Source: Vibrio salinus (GTDB lineage: Bacteria > Pseudomonadota > Gammaproteobacteria > Enterobacterales > Vibrionaceae). From it: a DNA stretch of 64,000 nt. The notes under the pieces are model-generated. The model saw only the letters and a program-made list of their open reading frames with translations. It was not told where the DNA came from and made no database searches. Position 1 is the first letter of the stretch; the number at the start of each line of letters is the position of its first letter. Made by a program: the position numbers and the translations under genes. This document shows, one piece after another, positions 56,267 to 64,000 of the stretch. The stretch is taken from positions 62,001-126,000 of the forward strand of contig NZ_JAJSDZ010000005.1 of NCBI RefSeq assembly GCF_021272385.1. Reading direction: 5' to 3'.

Positions 56267-56933
56267 CGAATCAACAATGCTTGAATGGAACAACCAACAG
56301 TCTTTAAGATGAAACTCCCGTGACAATCCCGCCTTACGTTTCTAAGTGTTATACCATGGTAGATAATGCCGGTAATCATGATGATTTGGCCAAAGTTAGG
56401 ACAACATTATGGATTGCAAAGCACCAATGAACTTGAATAAGGCTGGGTAGGACGGCGATTATCTATCTCGAGTCCTCTTTGGGTTAAGTATGCTCGCACC
56501 CTAAAGATACTGGTAAATAGAAAACTAAATTAAAATAAAAATCCATTTTATGTATTGCTTTAAAATATTGAACCATTATGTCATAAGTTATAAAAATAGT
56601 ATAATTTGATGATATTTCCAATATCAATTTAATATAAAAGTTAAATTGAGTTTTTTATTGTATTTCTTTTATAAATATAAAAAATAAATTCAATAATAAA
56701 AGACAAGCTATTGATCACAAAATAATTTGTATTTTTAACCCAAAATACAAGCAGTCCTTTTTATGGACAAAACAATAAAACAATACGAAACAAATTATTA
56801 TAAATAAAACAACAAAAGATATATGTTTATTTTAAATGCTTTAATATTCTGCATTGATAGGGAAACTAATATTTATATCATTTAAATAAATGAATGATTT
56901 TCCATCTAATAACATTATTAAGAGAGTCTGATT
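56267..56933. other. 667-base non-coding region, AT-rich, holding the transporter promoter
   Basis: From 56267 to about 56520 the DNA has ordinary composition and is unlike the intact HD-GYP locus; it contains a hyphenated GGAC...GTCC dyad near 56450-56475 and no convincing gene. From 56520 to 56933 it is extremely AT-rich, typical of a silenced (H-NS-type) or promoter region upstream of the transporter. I cannot assign an insertion sequence, though the sharp junction at 56267 suggests an old recombination. Confidence 0.5.
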
Positions 56934-58640
56934 ATGACGGAAACAACTATTGATACCGCTCTTACTGACACCTCGGCTTCACCAGCAGAAGAGGCAAGAG
57001 ATAAGCCCATAGAAAATAAAAATCTTCTCGGGGCAGGCCATTTTATTGGGGCATTTTCCGGTGAACATGTCGCCGGAACCGAATTTGTATTTGGTGTAAC
57101 CTTTGTAATGTGGGGCGCGAGAGCATTTGACGTTGTGGCAGGTTTATTACTAGGAAACATGATCGCTGTATTATGCTGGGCGTTATTATGTGCACCAGTT
57201 GCCACCAAAACACGTCTAAGCCTTTATGCTTTTCTTGAAAAAGTTGCGGGATCAAAATTCTGTGCTTTATTTAATTTAATAAATGGTTTGACTTTTTTGC
57301 TTGTAGGCGCAGCGATGGTCACCGTTTCCACCTCCGCTATGCGGGTATTGTTTGGTATGAAGTTTAATGCCGCCTGGTATCCGGAGACGTTTGGTTTTGC
57401 CTTTCTGGCATGTTGTATTGGCGCTATAGTGGTTTTATTGGCCGTAGCAGGCTTTAGACGTCTATCTCAATTTGCCAGTATTTGTGCTCCGTGGATAACT
57501 TTATGCTTTGCTATGGGAGGAATGCTGGCTTTCCCATACCTTGCTTATGTCACTTTAGGACAGGATTCTGTCTCTTTGTCACAGATTCCTCACATTGCCA
57601 AGGAGTTTGTATGGACGGGAGTAACGCCTGATGGCCGACCTTCAATAACACTATGGGAAATTGCTGCATTTGCATGGTGTTGTAATATTCCGCACCATTT
57701 AGCAATGGGCGATATGAGTACTCTACGTTTTGCCAGAAAAAGCTGGTACGGTTTCTTCTCTGCATTTGGTATGTTTATCGGTCACACTCTTGCATGGTGT
57801 ATGGCAGGTTTAATGGGAGCACTTGCCGCAACTGCACTGAAAGAAAATATTGTTGCTATTGACTCCGGTGATGTTGCTTATCAGTCATTAGGCTTAATTG
57901 GTATTTTGGCAGTACTCCTGGCTGGCTGGACAACTTCTAACCCAAGTTTCTACCGCGCCGGTGTTGCATTTCAGGCATTAACTAACAGTCCGTCCAGAAC
58001 AAAAACTACTATTGTTGCCGGTGGTATCGGCATGGTTATAGGATGTTTTCCATTTGTATTCCAATACTGGATGCCAATTACTAACTATGTAAACCTGTTA
58101 AGTTTGCCTATCGGTGCAATCTTAGTTGGTGAGTTCTTTATTCTTCCTAAGCTTGGTGTAGCTCGCTGTTGGAATGAAATTAAAGGTCAATCATTAAATA
58201 AACCGGCCGCTATTACCTGGGGGTTAACTGTTGTATTAGCATACGCTGCTGTACTTGGTGGATATATTGATTTATTCTTCGCCTTCATTCCAGCATTTGT
58301 TTTCGCTTTGGTTCTTTATGTGGTACTGGTGAAAATGGAAGCGGGAAATATTACCGCTGATAAAGAGACTCTTTATATTGCACCTCCATTTAAAGAATCT
58401 GATTTAGATGAATCTGAACAAGAAGCTAAACAGACTCCATTTGATATAAAAGTAGCCAAATGGATTACTATTTTGTCACTGGTTGTTCTTGCTATTATGT
58501 GTATTAATACATTTAACTTCCATGGCAATTTCCTGACTAAGTTAGAAAGCTTTAAATCAATGGCAATTATTCCAACTATCATTTATTTTGCTTCAGCTTT
58601 TTATTATGTAACTAAATCAAATAAAGGCGAAGAAGAATAA
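56934..58640 (+). CDS. NCS1-type (purine/cytosine permease-like) transporter
   Basis: Integral membrane transporter of 568 residues with about 12 hydrophobic segments, of the nucleobase:cation symporter-1/CodB-like type: GHFIGAFSGEHVAGTEF at the start of TM1, WCCNIPHHLAMGDMSTLRFA in the middle, and GWTTSNPSFYRAGVAFQAL in the substrate region. It is longer than CodB (about 420), having an extended N-terminus and a C-terminal helix pair after an acidic loop (ESDLDESEQEAK). Substrate unknown. It has its own terminator and is flanked by direct repeats from the HD-GYP gene. Confidence 0.85.
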   Translation: MTETTIDTALTDTSASPAEEARDKPIENKNLLGAGHFIGAFSGEHVAGTEFVFGVTFVMWGARAFDVVAGLLLGNMIAVLCWALLCAPVATKTRLSLYAFLEKVAGSKFCALFNLINGLTFLLVGAAMVTVSTSAMRVLFGMKFNAAWYPETFGFAFLACCIGAIVVLLAVAGFRRLSQFASICAPWITLCFAMGGMLAFPYLAYVTLGQDSVSLSQIPHIAKEFVWTGVTPDGRPSITLWEIAAFAWCCNIPHHLAMGDMSTLRFARKSWYGFFSAFGMFIGHTLAWCMAGLMGALAATALKENIVAIDSGDVAYQSLGLIGILAVLLAGWTTSNPSFYRAGVAFQALTNSPSRTKTTIVAGGIGMVIGCFPFVFQYWMPITNYVNLLSLPIGAILVGEFFILPKLGVARCWNEIKGQSLNKPAAITWGLTVVLAYAAVLGGYIDLFFAFIPAFVFALVLYVVLVKMEAGNITADKETLYIAPPFKESDLDESEQEAKQTPFDIKVAKWITILSLVVLAIMCINTFNFHGNFLTKLESFKSMAIIPTIIYFASAFYYVTKSNKGEEE

Positions 58641-58675
58641 TCACATTAGTTAAAAAGTAGTAACTAAATTTATCG

Positions 58676-58718
58676 CTGGCTTCTTATTGGTTTTATCAAT
58701 GTAAGAAGCCAGTTTTTT
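58676..58718 (+). terminator. Intrinsic terminator of the transporter gene
   Basis: CTGGCTTCTTA and TAAGAAGCCAG (11 bp, perfect) followed by TTTTTT, 35 bases after the stop. A degenerate relative (TTCTTAT ... ATAAGAAGCCA) lies at about 55820-55850 beside the truncated HD-GYP copy, so the duplicated block appears to include it. Confidence 0.9.
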
Positions 58719-58752
58719 ATTCCCATCCACAGTATTTAAGTATAAAAGGCTT

Positions 58753-59646
58753 CTAAATCCCTATATCTGTTAAATATTGGCTGGTCTGGTTTAACATTGC
58801 GCCAAGAATATGCAGATCTTCCTGAGCAATCAGATCCTCCGGTTTACCTTGTCCACCAGTAGGAACAGGTAAAAGCTTTCCGTTTTTCATTGCAAGAGAA
58901 AATTCACCAGTACAGTTGCGACAATAAATTTTATCTCCTTCCTTATTTTCTTTCTGAACAACGAGAACAGGACCACACATAGGGCAAACTTCAAGAGGAA
59001 TTCCTTCATCGGAATGACCGATAATATGATCCAAAACTCCTTTCTCATCCAATGAAATAAAGGCCTGCACCACATCTTTATCAAACTGTTTGGTTTGTTC
59101 TTCCACAAGAATAGACATTGCTTTTTTCTTGGGCATACCTGCACGATATGGTCTTGAACTGGTCATAGCATCAAAAGCATCACAAACACCGATGATCCTG
59201 GCCATTTGAGAAATATCTTTTTCTTTCAAACCATGAGGATAGCCTTTTCCGTCGGGCCTTTCATGGTGTGAAAGAACGGCATCTTCTACTAAATGAGAAA
59301 GGGGGTGTGTACTTAATAATTTATGACCCATGGCAGGATGAGTTTTAATAATGTCATATTCCTCATCCGTTAAACGTCCGGTTTTATTTAAAATTTCATC
59401 TGGAATGCTTATTTTCCCCAGATCGTGCAAAAAACCACCTAAACTAATGATAACAGACGTCTTTTCATTCAGTTCGAGTTCATTGGAAACCTCATAAGCA
59501 AATCTGGAGACCCGCCATAAATGACCGCCGGTATAGGGATCCCGAGCCTCAACGAACCATGCCATTGTCAGTAATGTTTTAACCAGTTCACTCTGTGTGC
59601 TTGAAAAAGATGACGAAGAAGAGAAAAGACGCTTTATCCCAAACAT
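58753..59646 (-). CDS. HD-GYP domain protein with C-terminal zinc ribbon
   Basis: Predicted cyclic di-GMP phosphodiesterase of 297 residues. H74-D75 (GFLHDLGK) and the GYP motif HHERPDGKGYP (127-137) are intact, as is TGGHLWRVSR. After the catalytic domain a ribbon of C221-PM-C224 and C242-RN-C245 probably binds zinc, followed by a short tail (LGAMLNQTSQYLTDIGI). There is no receiver or membrane domain. HD-GYP fused to a zinc ribbon is uncommon; it may sense metal or redox state (inference). The N-terminal 18 residues are serine-rich. A broken copy of its 3' end lies at 55896-56266. Confidence 0.9.
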   Translation of the reverse strand: MFGIKRLFSSSSSFSSTQSELVKTLLTMAWFVEARDPYTGGHLWRVSRFAYEVSNELELNEKTSVIISLGGFLHDLGKISIPDEILNKTGRLTDEEYDIIKTHPAMGHKLLSTHPLSHLVEDAVLSHHERPDGKGYPHGLKEKDISQMARIIGVCDAFDAMTSSRPYRAGMPKKKAMSILVEEQTKQFDKDVVQAFISLDEKGVLDHIIGHSDEGIPLEVCPMCGPVLVVQKENKEGDKIYCRNCTGEFSLAMKNGKLLPVPTGGQGKPEDLIAQEDLHILGAMLNQTSQYLTDIGI

Positions 59647-59818
59647 ATCACGTTCTGCCTTATTATTCTTATATCAATAAATATTACTATAGGTCAGGAT
59701 AGTTAATTTCGCTCAGAGAGGAATTAAACTACTTTGTAAGCCACCCTATACCAGAAAATTTTGCTATAGTGATTCGAAATATTCAGAATGATAAAGACTC
59801 CATCCCCGGGAACAAACA

Positions 59819-60037
59819 ATGAGCACTCAGCAACCCAATAACCCATTACACGGTTTAACACTAGAAAAAATATTAACCCGACTGGTTGAACATTATGGCT
59901 GGAATGGCTTACATCAGCACATCAAAATAAATTGCTTTCACAATGATCCTTCTATCAAGTCCTCTCTTAAGTTTTTACGTAGAACACAGTGGGCGAGGGA
60001 TAAAGTCGAAACTTTGTACCTGAATACCTTTTCTTGA
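59819..60037 (+). CDS. VF530-family DNA-binding protein (DUF2132)
   Basis: A 72-residue protein matching the VF530 family (first studied from Vibrio fischeri): [20 protein letters not shown], then [20 protein letters not shown] and [11 protein letters not shown]. The family has a small alpha-helical SAP-like fold thought to bind DNA. Start ATG 59819. It lies 85 bases before dbpA on the same strand. Confidence 0.92.
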   Translation: MSTQQPNNPLHGLTLEKILTRLVEHYGWNGLHQHIKINCFHNDPSIKSSLKFLRRTQWARDKVETLYLNTFS

Positions 60038-60122
60038 GTTCATTATTCATATCTTGTCATTAAGACAACTGCTACAATCTGCGCCTCAGTATTTTCTCCT
60101 CATAATGACAGTAGGAAACACC

Positions 60123-61508
60123 TTGAAATCGAACACTGAATTCTGCGCACTAAAATTAAACCCATTACTGGTCCGTACGTTATCCGAACTGGGCTTTAAC
60201 AAAATGACACCCATACAGAAAGAGGCATTACCGCTGATTCTCGACGGAAAGGACATCCTTGCGCAGGCAAAAACAGGTTCAGGAAAAACAGCTGCATTTG
60301 GTCTGGGAATTTTGGATCATCTTGATGTGAAACGTTTTCGTGTTCAGTCATTGATATTATGCCCAACCCGTGAACTGGCCGATCAGGTAGCAAAGGAACT
60401 ACGTAGATTTGCCCGTGGTATTCATAATATAAAAATTCTGACACTTTGTGGTGGTGTCGCTATCGGACCACAAATTGGCTCACTGGAACATGGTGCTCAT
60501 ATTATTGTCGGAACTCCCGGAAGGATTCTGGATCACCTGAACAAAGGCAGGTTAAACCTTGATAATGTAAAACAATTTGTACTTGATGAAGCAGACCGTA
60601 TGCTGGAAATGGGCTTTACAGATGCCTTAGATGACATAAACAGATTCATGCCTTCAGTAAAGCAAACCTTACTATTCAGTGCTACTTTTCCTGAATCTGT
60701 TGCCCAGATAGCAAGAGATTCAATGAACAACCCGGTCAGTGTAAAAATAGAAGATCAACAAAACTCGTTAAGCATAGAGCAAACTTTCTATTCGGTAACT
60801 GATTCTGAAACCCGGCAAACAGCAGTAAAAACATTGTTACTACAAGAACAACCTGAAAGTGCCGTTGTATTTTGTAACACGAAAAGAGAAACACAGGAAA
60901 TGGCAGACTATCTTGAGGTGGTCGGATTTAATGTTAAAGCCCTGCATGGGGACCTGGATCAACGACAACGAGACCAGGCACTAGCATTATTTTCATTAAA
61001 ATGTATTACCATCTTAGTAGCTACTGATGTTGCCGCTCGCGGGTTGGATATTGATTCCCTTGATCTAGTCGTCAACTATCAGTTAGCCCATGATCCGGAT
61101 ACCCATATACATCGAATAGGGCGAACCGGCAGAGCTGGAGAAAAAGGGGCGGCTCTGAGCCTTGTCGGCCCTAAAGACGAAACCAAATTAGCGTTACTTG
61201 AAGAGAGAATAGGGATTCAAACATTATGTCCAATTCCTAAAGACAATTTGCCTAATCACTCAGTTTGCCAAGCCTCTATGAGTTGTATTCGAATTGAAGC
61301 AGGGAAAAAACAAAAACTTAGGCCAGGGGACATTTTAGGCGCTTTAACTGCCGGAAAAGATATCTCGGGTAAGAATGTTGGAAAAATACAGATACATGAC
61401 ATCTGGGCCTATGTCGCTGTTGAAAGGGCTTTAGCCAAACTTGCGTTAGAAAAAATTAATAATGGCAAAATGAAAGGAAAAAGTTTTCATGCCAGAATTA
61501 TGTCGTGA
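60123..61508 (+). CDS. dbpA: ATP-dependent RNA helicase DbpA
   Basis: DEAD-box helicase of 461 residues that remodels 23S rRNA helix 92 during large-subunit assembly. Q motif and Walker A (AKTGSGKTA near residue 48), DEAD (VLDEADRMLEMG near 154), SAT (FSATFP), and motif VI HRIGRTGRAG are intact. The C-terminal about 75 residues (IRIEAGKKQKLRPGDILGAL) form the DbpA RNA-binding domain. TTG 60123 is preferred because TAGGAAA lies 5 bases upstream; ATG 60105 or the frame from 60054 lack a Shine-Dalgarno. Confidence 0.95.
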   Translation: MKSNTEFCALKLNPLLVRTLSELGFNKMTPIQKEALPLILDGKDILAQAKTGSGKTAAFGLGILDHLDVKRFRVQSLILCPTRELADQVAKELRRFARGIHNIKILTLCGGVAIGPQIGSLEHGAHIIVGTPGRILDHLNKGRLNLDNVKQFVLDEADRMLEMGFTDALDDINRFMPSVKQTLLFSATFPESVAQIARDSMNNPVSVKIEDQQNSLSIEQTFYSVTDSETRQTAVKTLLLQEQPESAVVFCNTKRETQEMADYLEVVGFNVKALHGDLDQRQRDQALALFSLKCITILVATDVAARGLDIDSLDLVVNYQLAHDPDTHIHRIGRTGRAGEKGAALSLVGPKDETKLALLEERIGIQTLCPIPKDNLPNHSVCQASMSCIRIEAGKKQKLRPGDILGALTAGKDISGKNVGKIQIHDIWAYVAVERALAKLALEKINNGKMKGKSFHARIMS

Positions 61509-61644
61509 GTGTTATTATTACTCAGAGTTGACACAAGATTAAACACCCAAAACGAATACAATGATAAAAGTGAATCTGGACGACTCATTTTTATCATGTG
61601 TCTTCACATTATTATTCAGTCAAACAATCGGTCAGGAAAAACTG

Positions 61645-61812
61645 ATGAAAAGTGTTATCACTGTTATTACTTTCACTCTGCTATTAAGCGGATGTTCAGA
61701 AACCTGGAAAGGAATGAAAAAGGATTCTTCAGAGATCTGGAATGACACCAAACAAACGACAAATGATGTGGTTCAGGGAACAAAAGAAGCCATTCATGAT
61801 GCAACAGAGTAA
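61645..61812 (+). CDS. Entericidin-like small lipoprotein
   Basis: A 55-residue lipoprotein: MKSVITVITFTLLLSGC gives a signal peptide with lipobox LSGC at C17, then a polar helical tail (ETWKGMKKDSSEIWNDTKQT). It resembles entericidin A/B-type lipoproteins in size and layout. CAGGAA lies about 9 bases before ATG 61645; the longer frame from 61561 includes a non-signal stretch. Targeted to the outer membrane by inference. Confidence 0.75.
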   Translation: MKSVITVITFTLLLSGCSETWKGMKKDSSEIWNDTKQTTNDVVQGTKEAIHDATE

Positions 61813-61931
61813 ACCGGCACCAGTTGAGTAACAGATAGACCGATAAAGTTGAATTAGCGTTTCTTCAGACAATACTCCGGTTTTACAACTATACTTAGTG
61901 GAATAATTAAGTATTATTCTTGGGGTGTTGC

Positions 61932-62474
61932 ATGAAAAAAATTCCATATATGATTTCTTTGGTATTCGTGACATCCAAATATGCTTTTGGATCAGCGGGT
62001 ATCAATCGCATTGATCATTACACTGTAACAAGTCATGTCAACCACAACTCAGTCGTAGCTCAATATCACTTTCAACATTATAGCTATTCTATTACCCCTT
62101 ATACAGGGGTCGGCTACAGCAGTAATGCCGAAAACCATTATGAAGAAGAAGATCTGGATCAGGATCTGTTTTTTAGCACATACATCCCGGTCGGAATAGA
62201 AATTGAAAAATACATACACAATTCTGCGTGGAAGATTAACTTAAAATATGAATATAACTTACTGACAAGCAGTGCTATATACGCTTCATCGGGGCCATCA
62301 GACGGAAACAGAACTCAGCTTGCACTAAGTTTCATCCATACTCCTGTTTGGGGACCTTTCAGTCAGGTGGCAATTACCCCTTATTATCAGTATCAACAAT
62401 TTGATAATATCGATGACTTGCCTGATGCCGGAAATTTAATTGAATATGGCATCTCTATTCATGCCCGTTTTTAA
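61932..62474 (+). CDS. Putative outer-membrane beta-barrel protein
   Basis: A 180-residue exported protein: signal peptide to about residue 20 (SLVFVTSKYAFG-SA), then an alternating-strand pattern (YSITPYTGVGYSSN, AWKINLKYEYNLL, QVAITPYYQYQQF) ending in HARF with the terminal phenylalanine typical of barrel proteins. GGGGTG precedes ATG 61932. Its stop overlaps that of the convergent antiporter by 4 bases. Function unknown. Confidence 0.72.
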   Translation: MKKIPYMISLVFVTSKYAFGSAGINRIDHYTVTSHVNHNSVVAQYHFQHYSYSITPYTGVGYSSNAENHYEEEDLDQDLFFSTYIPVGIEIEKYIHNSAWKINLKYEYNLLTSSAIYASSGPSDGNRTQLALSFIHTPVWGPFSQVAITPYYQYQQFDNIDDLPDAGNLIEYGISIHARF

Positions 62475-64000
62475 GCTTCTTTCACTAAAGAGATAAACGT
62501 TTCCCCATCTTTTGGCTTTCTGCCGCCAATTTCATAACAAATGTGAATTCGATTTTTTTTATCAACAATAAAAAGCGGTAACACAAAATCATCCTGATAT
62601 TCGGATAAATAATCATCATAGCTAAATGTTTCATTAATTTTTGTATGACGAATTTCGGCGCCCTGATTAAATAAACTGGCAAGCTTTTTATAACTGACCT
62701 GTCCACCAAGAAAAGACAAACCATGATACTCTTCTGCCGCCCGGTGCTTATCTGCATTTTTGACATTGGCGTTGTCATGAAGGCAAAAAACGCTTTTGTT
62801 ATCAAAATCTCTGACTAACCGCATACAAGCCATAATATTAAAATGTTTATCAGGAGTAACGGCCAGAACATGTCCCAAACCAATAAGATTCAAATATTCT
62901 TCTGCATGATTGGAAATAGCATTCCCGAAATAACATTCAAGACCATCCATCCGTGCTTTACGAATATAATCCCAGTTAGAATCTGAAAGCAAAACCCGAC
63001 AATCGTACTTTTGAATTGCTTTTGCTATTTTCCGGGCAACCGAATTGGCGCCAATGATGAGAAAACCTCTGGGAGCCGGTTCGGCAACGTCCAGAAAGAC
63101 AGCAAGAGGACGGGCAGTTGCACTTTGAAGTACAACTGTCCCAATAATTACCATGAATGTGAGTGGAACCAGTAAGTTAGATTCTGCAATTCCTATTGAA
63201 TTCAGTTTAATCGCGAATAATGATGAAATGGATGCGGCAACAATACCTCTTGGGGCCACCCAGGATAAAAAACTTTTTTCTTTTCGGCTGAGTTTACTTC
63301 GGCAGGTAGCAATCGCAATAGATAGGGGTCTGGAAAGAAACTGTATAACAACAAAAAGAAACAACGCATTCCATCCCAGGGCCTGAAAATCAGTTAATTT
63401 GATACGGGCAGCAAGTAATATGAATAAACCGGTAATGAACAGAATGGTCAGATGCTCTTTGAAATGAAGAATGTTCCGGATATCAACACCCTTGGTATTC
63501 GCCAGCCACATCCCCATTATTGTTACGGATAACAACCCTGACTCCGGTTCCAGAACATTGGAAGCAGCAAAAACACCCAAAACAATCGTTAAAACGGCAA
63601 TGGGCTGTAAATAATCAGGTATCCAACCTTTTCTAAGGGCAATACCGACACAAAAACCCGATAAAATCCCAAAAGAAAAACCAACAATAAGAATCAAAAC
63701 AAAAACATGAAGGCTATGTGCTTCACTACTCGAGATGATAAATTCATAAACGATAACAACAAGTAGTGCCCCTAAAGGATCGATTAAAATACCTTCCCAC
63801 CGAAGAATATTGGAAAGATTGATATTAGGTCGGACAGTACGAAGAAGAGGAACAATAACAGTAGGGCCGGTAACAACTGTTAAGCTGCCAAACAAGAGCG
63901 ATAGTTCCCAGTTAAAATCAAGCAAAAAATGCGTGGCGAAACTTGTTATTGTCCAGGAGATAACCGAGCCTATCGAAATAATGCTCCATACGGTGTTACT
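62471..64000 (-). CDS. CPA1-type cation:proton antiporter with TrkA-N/RCK-like domain (5' truncated)
   Basis: The frame is open to the right edge; 510 codons are visible. About ten hydrophobic segments of the NhaP type (SLTVVTGPTVIVPLLRTVRP, SWVAPRGIVAASISS with the conserved Arg) are followed by a cytoplasmic nucleotide-binding TrkA-N-like domain (GFLIIGANSVARKIAKAIQK) with a C-terminal extension. It would regulate cytoplasmic pH and Na+/K+. TTG 63925 is not the true start. Different from the antiporter at 44896, which lacks the TrkA-N part. Confidence 0.88.
   Translation of the reverse strand, partial: SNTVWSIISIGSVISWTITSFATHFLLDFNWELSLLFGSLTVVTGPTVIVPLLRTVRPNINLSNILRWEGILIDPLGALLVVIVYEFIISSSEAHSLHVFVLILIVGFSFGILSGFCVGIALRKGWIPDYLQPIAVLTIVLGVFAASNVLEPESGLLSVTIMGMWLANTKGVDIRNILHFKEHLTILFITGLFILLAARIKLTDFQALGWNALFLFVVIQFLSRPLSIAIATCRSKLSRKEKSFLSWVAPRGIVAASISSLFAIKLNSIGIAESNLLVPLTFMVIIGTVVLQSATARPLAVFLDVAEPAPRGFLIIGANSVARKIAKAIQKYDCRVLLSDSNWDYIRKARMDGLECYFGNAISNHAEEYLNLIGLGHVLAVTPDKHFNIMACMRLVRDFDNKSVFCLHDNANVKNADKHRAAEEYHGLSFLGGQVSYKKLASLFNQGAEIRHTKINETFSYDDYLSEYQDDFVLPLFIVDKKNRIHICYEIGGRKPKDGETFISLVKEA

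Noticed and set aside
55934..56326. Apparent 130-residue gene over the broken HD-GYP copy
   Set aside because: The frame joins unrelated upstream DNA to pseudogene sequence and passes a frameshift relative to the intact gene; it has no plausible start signal.
56440..56480. tRNA- or riboswitch-like piece (GGACGGCG ... TCGAGTCC)
   Set aside because: It does not fold into a cloverleaf, lacks a CCA end and fits no riboswitch consensus I know; treated as unassigned.

Overview
This is a 64 kb chromosomal stretch of a moderately AT-rich gammaproteobacterium, probably marine and related to Vibrionales or Oceanospirillales. The placement is inferred from gene content: a fused class I fumarase, ycjX-ycjF-tyrR synteny, HrpA, DbpA, a VF530-type protein, an NqrM maturation factor (which implies a sodium-pumping NADH dehydrogenase elsewhere), two proton antiporters and type VI secretion genes. 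No rRNA, tRNA, intact insertion sequence or CRISPR array was seen.

Layout. 0-6 kb: the end of an accessory chemotaxis operon (cheA 3' part, cheW, mcp, cheR, cheB). 6-12 kb: nudL, pabB, fumarase, ycjX and ycjF. 12.3-15.7 kb: an accessory block separating ycjF from tyrR (AlaX-like editing protein, AhpD-like protein, AraC and MerR regulators, two GNAT acetyltransferases). 16-20 kb: tyrR, a RimJ-like acetyltransferase, an HD phosphohydrolase, a DUF2947-type protein, nqrM and another GNAT. 20-28 kb: an AraC regulator divergent from a Gfo/Idh/MocA dehydrogenase, a YidA-like HAD phosphatase, queE-queC, a PAS-GGDEF diguanylate cyclase and a CoA-disulfide reductase/rhodanese fusion. 28-35.4 kb: a tight minus-strand operon of a membrane-anchored DUF2760 protein, two divergent Hsp70 paralogues and a U32 protein. 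35.7-42.8 kb: a DEDDh exonuclease, TerB-like protein, azoreductase, hrpA and a small outer-membrane barrel. 43-49 kb: a CoA-acylating aldehyde dehydrogenase, an antiporter, a periplasmic solute-binding-like protein and an M32 carboxypeptidase.

48.8-55.8 kb is an orphan type VI secretion module: hcp behind a likely sigma-54 promoter, vgrG, a DUF4123 adaptor, a Tle1-like phospholipase effector, a DUF2931-type lipoprotein (probable immunity protein) and a small exported protein whose signal peptide contains a 9-bp tandem repeat. 55.8-59.6 kb holds an NCS1-type transporter gene flanked by two direct copies of the 3' part of an HD-GYP/zinc-ribbon gene, one truncated and frameshifted. The window ends with a VF530 protein, dbpA, an entericidin-like lipoprotein, an outer-membrane barrel and a truncated antiporter with a TrkA-N-like domain.

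The most promising under-described elements are the DUF2760-Hsp70-Hsp70-U32 operon, the sigma-54-driven T6SS effector module with its repeat-bearing exported protein, and the duplicated HD-GYP fragment around the transporter.
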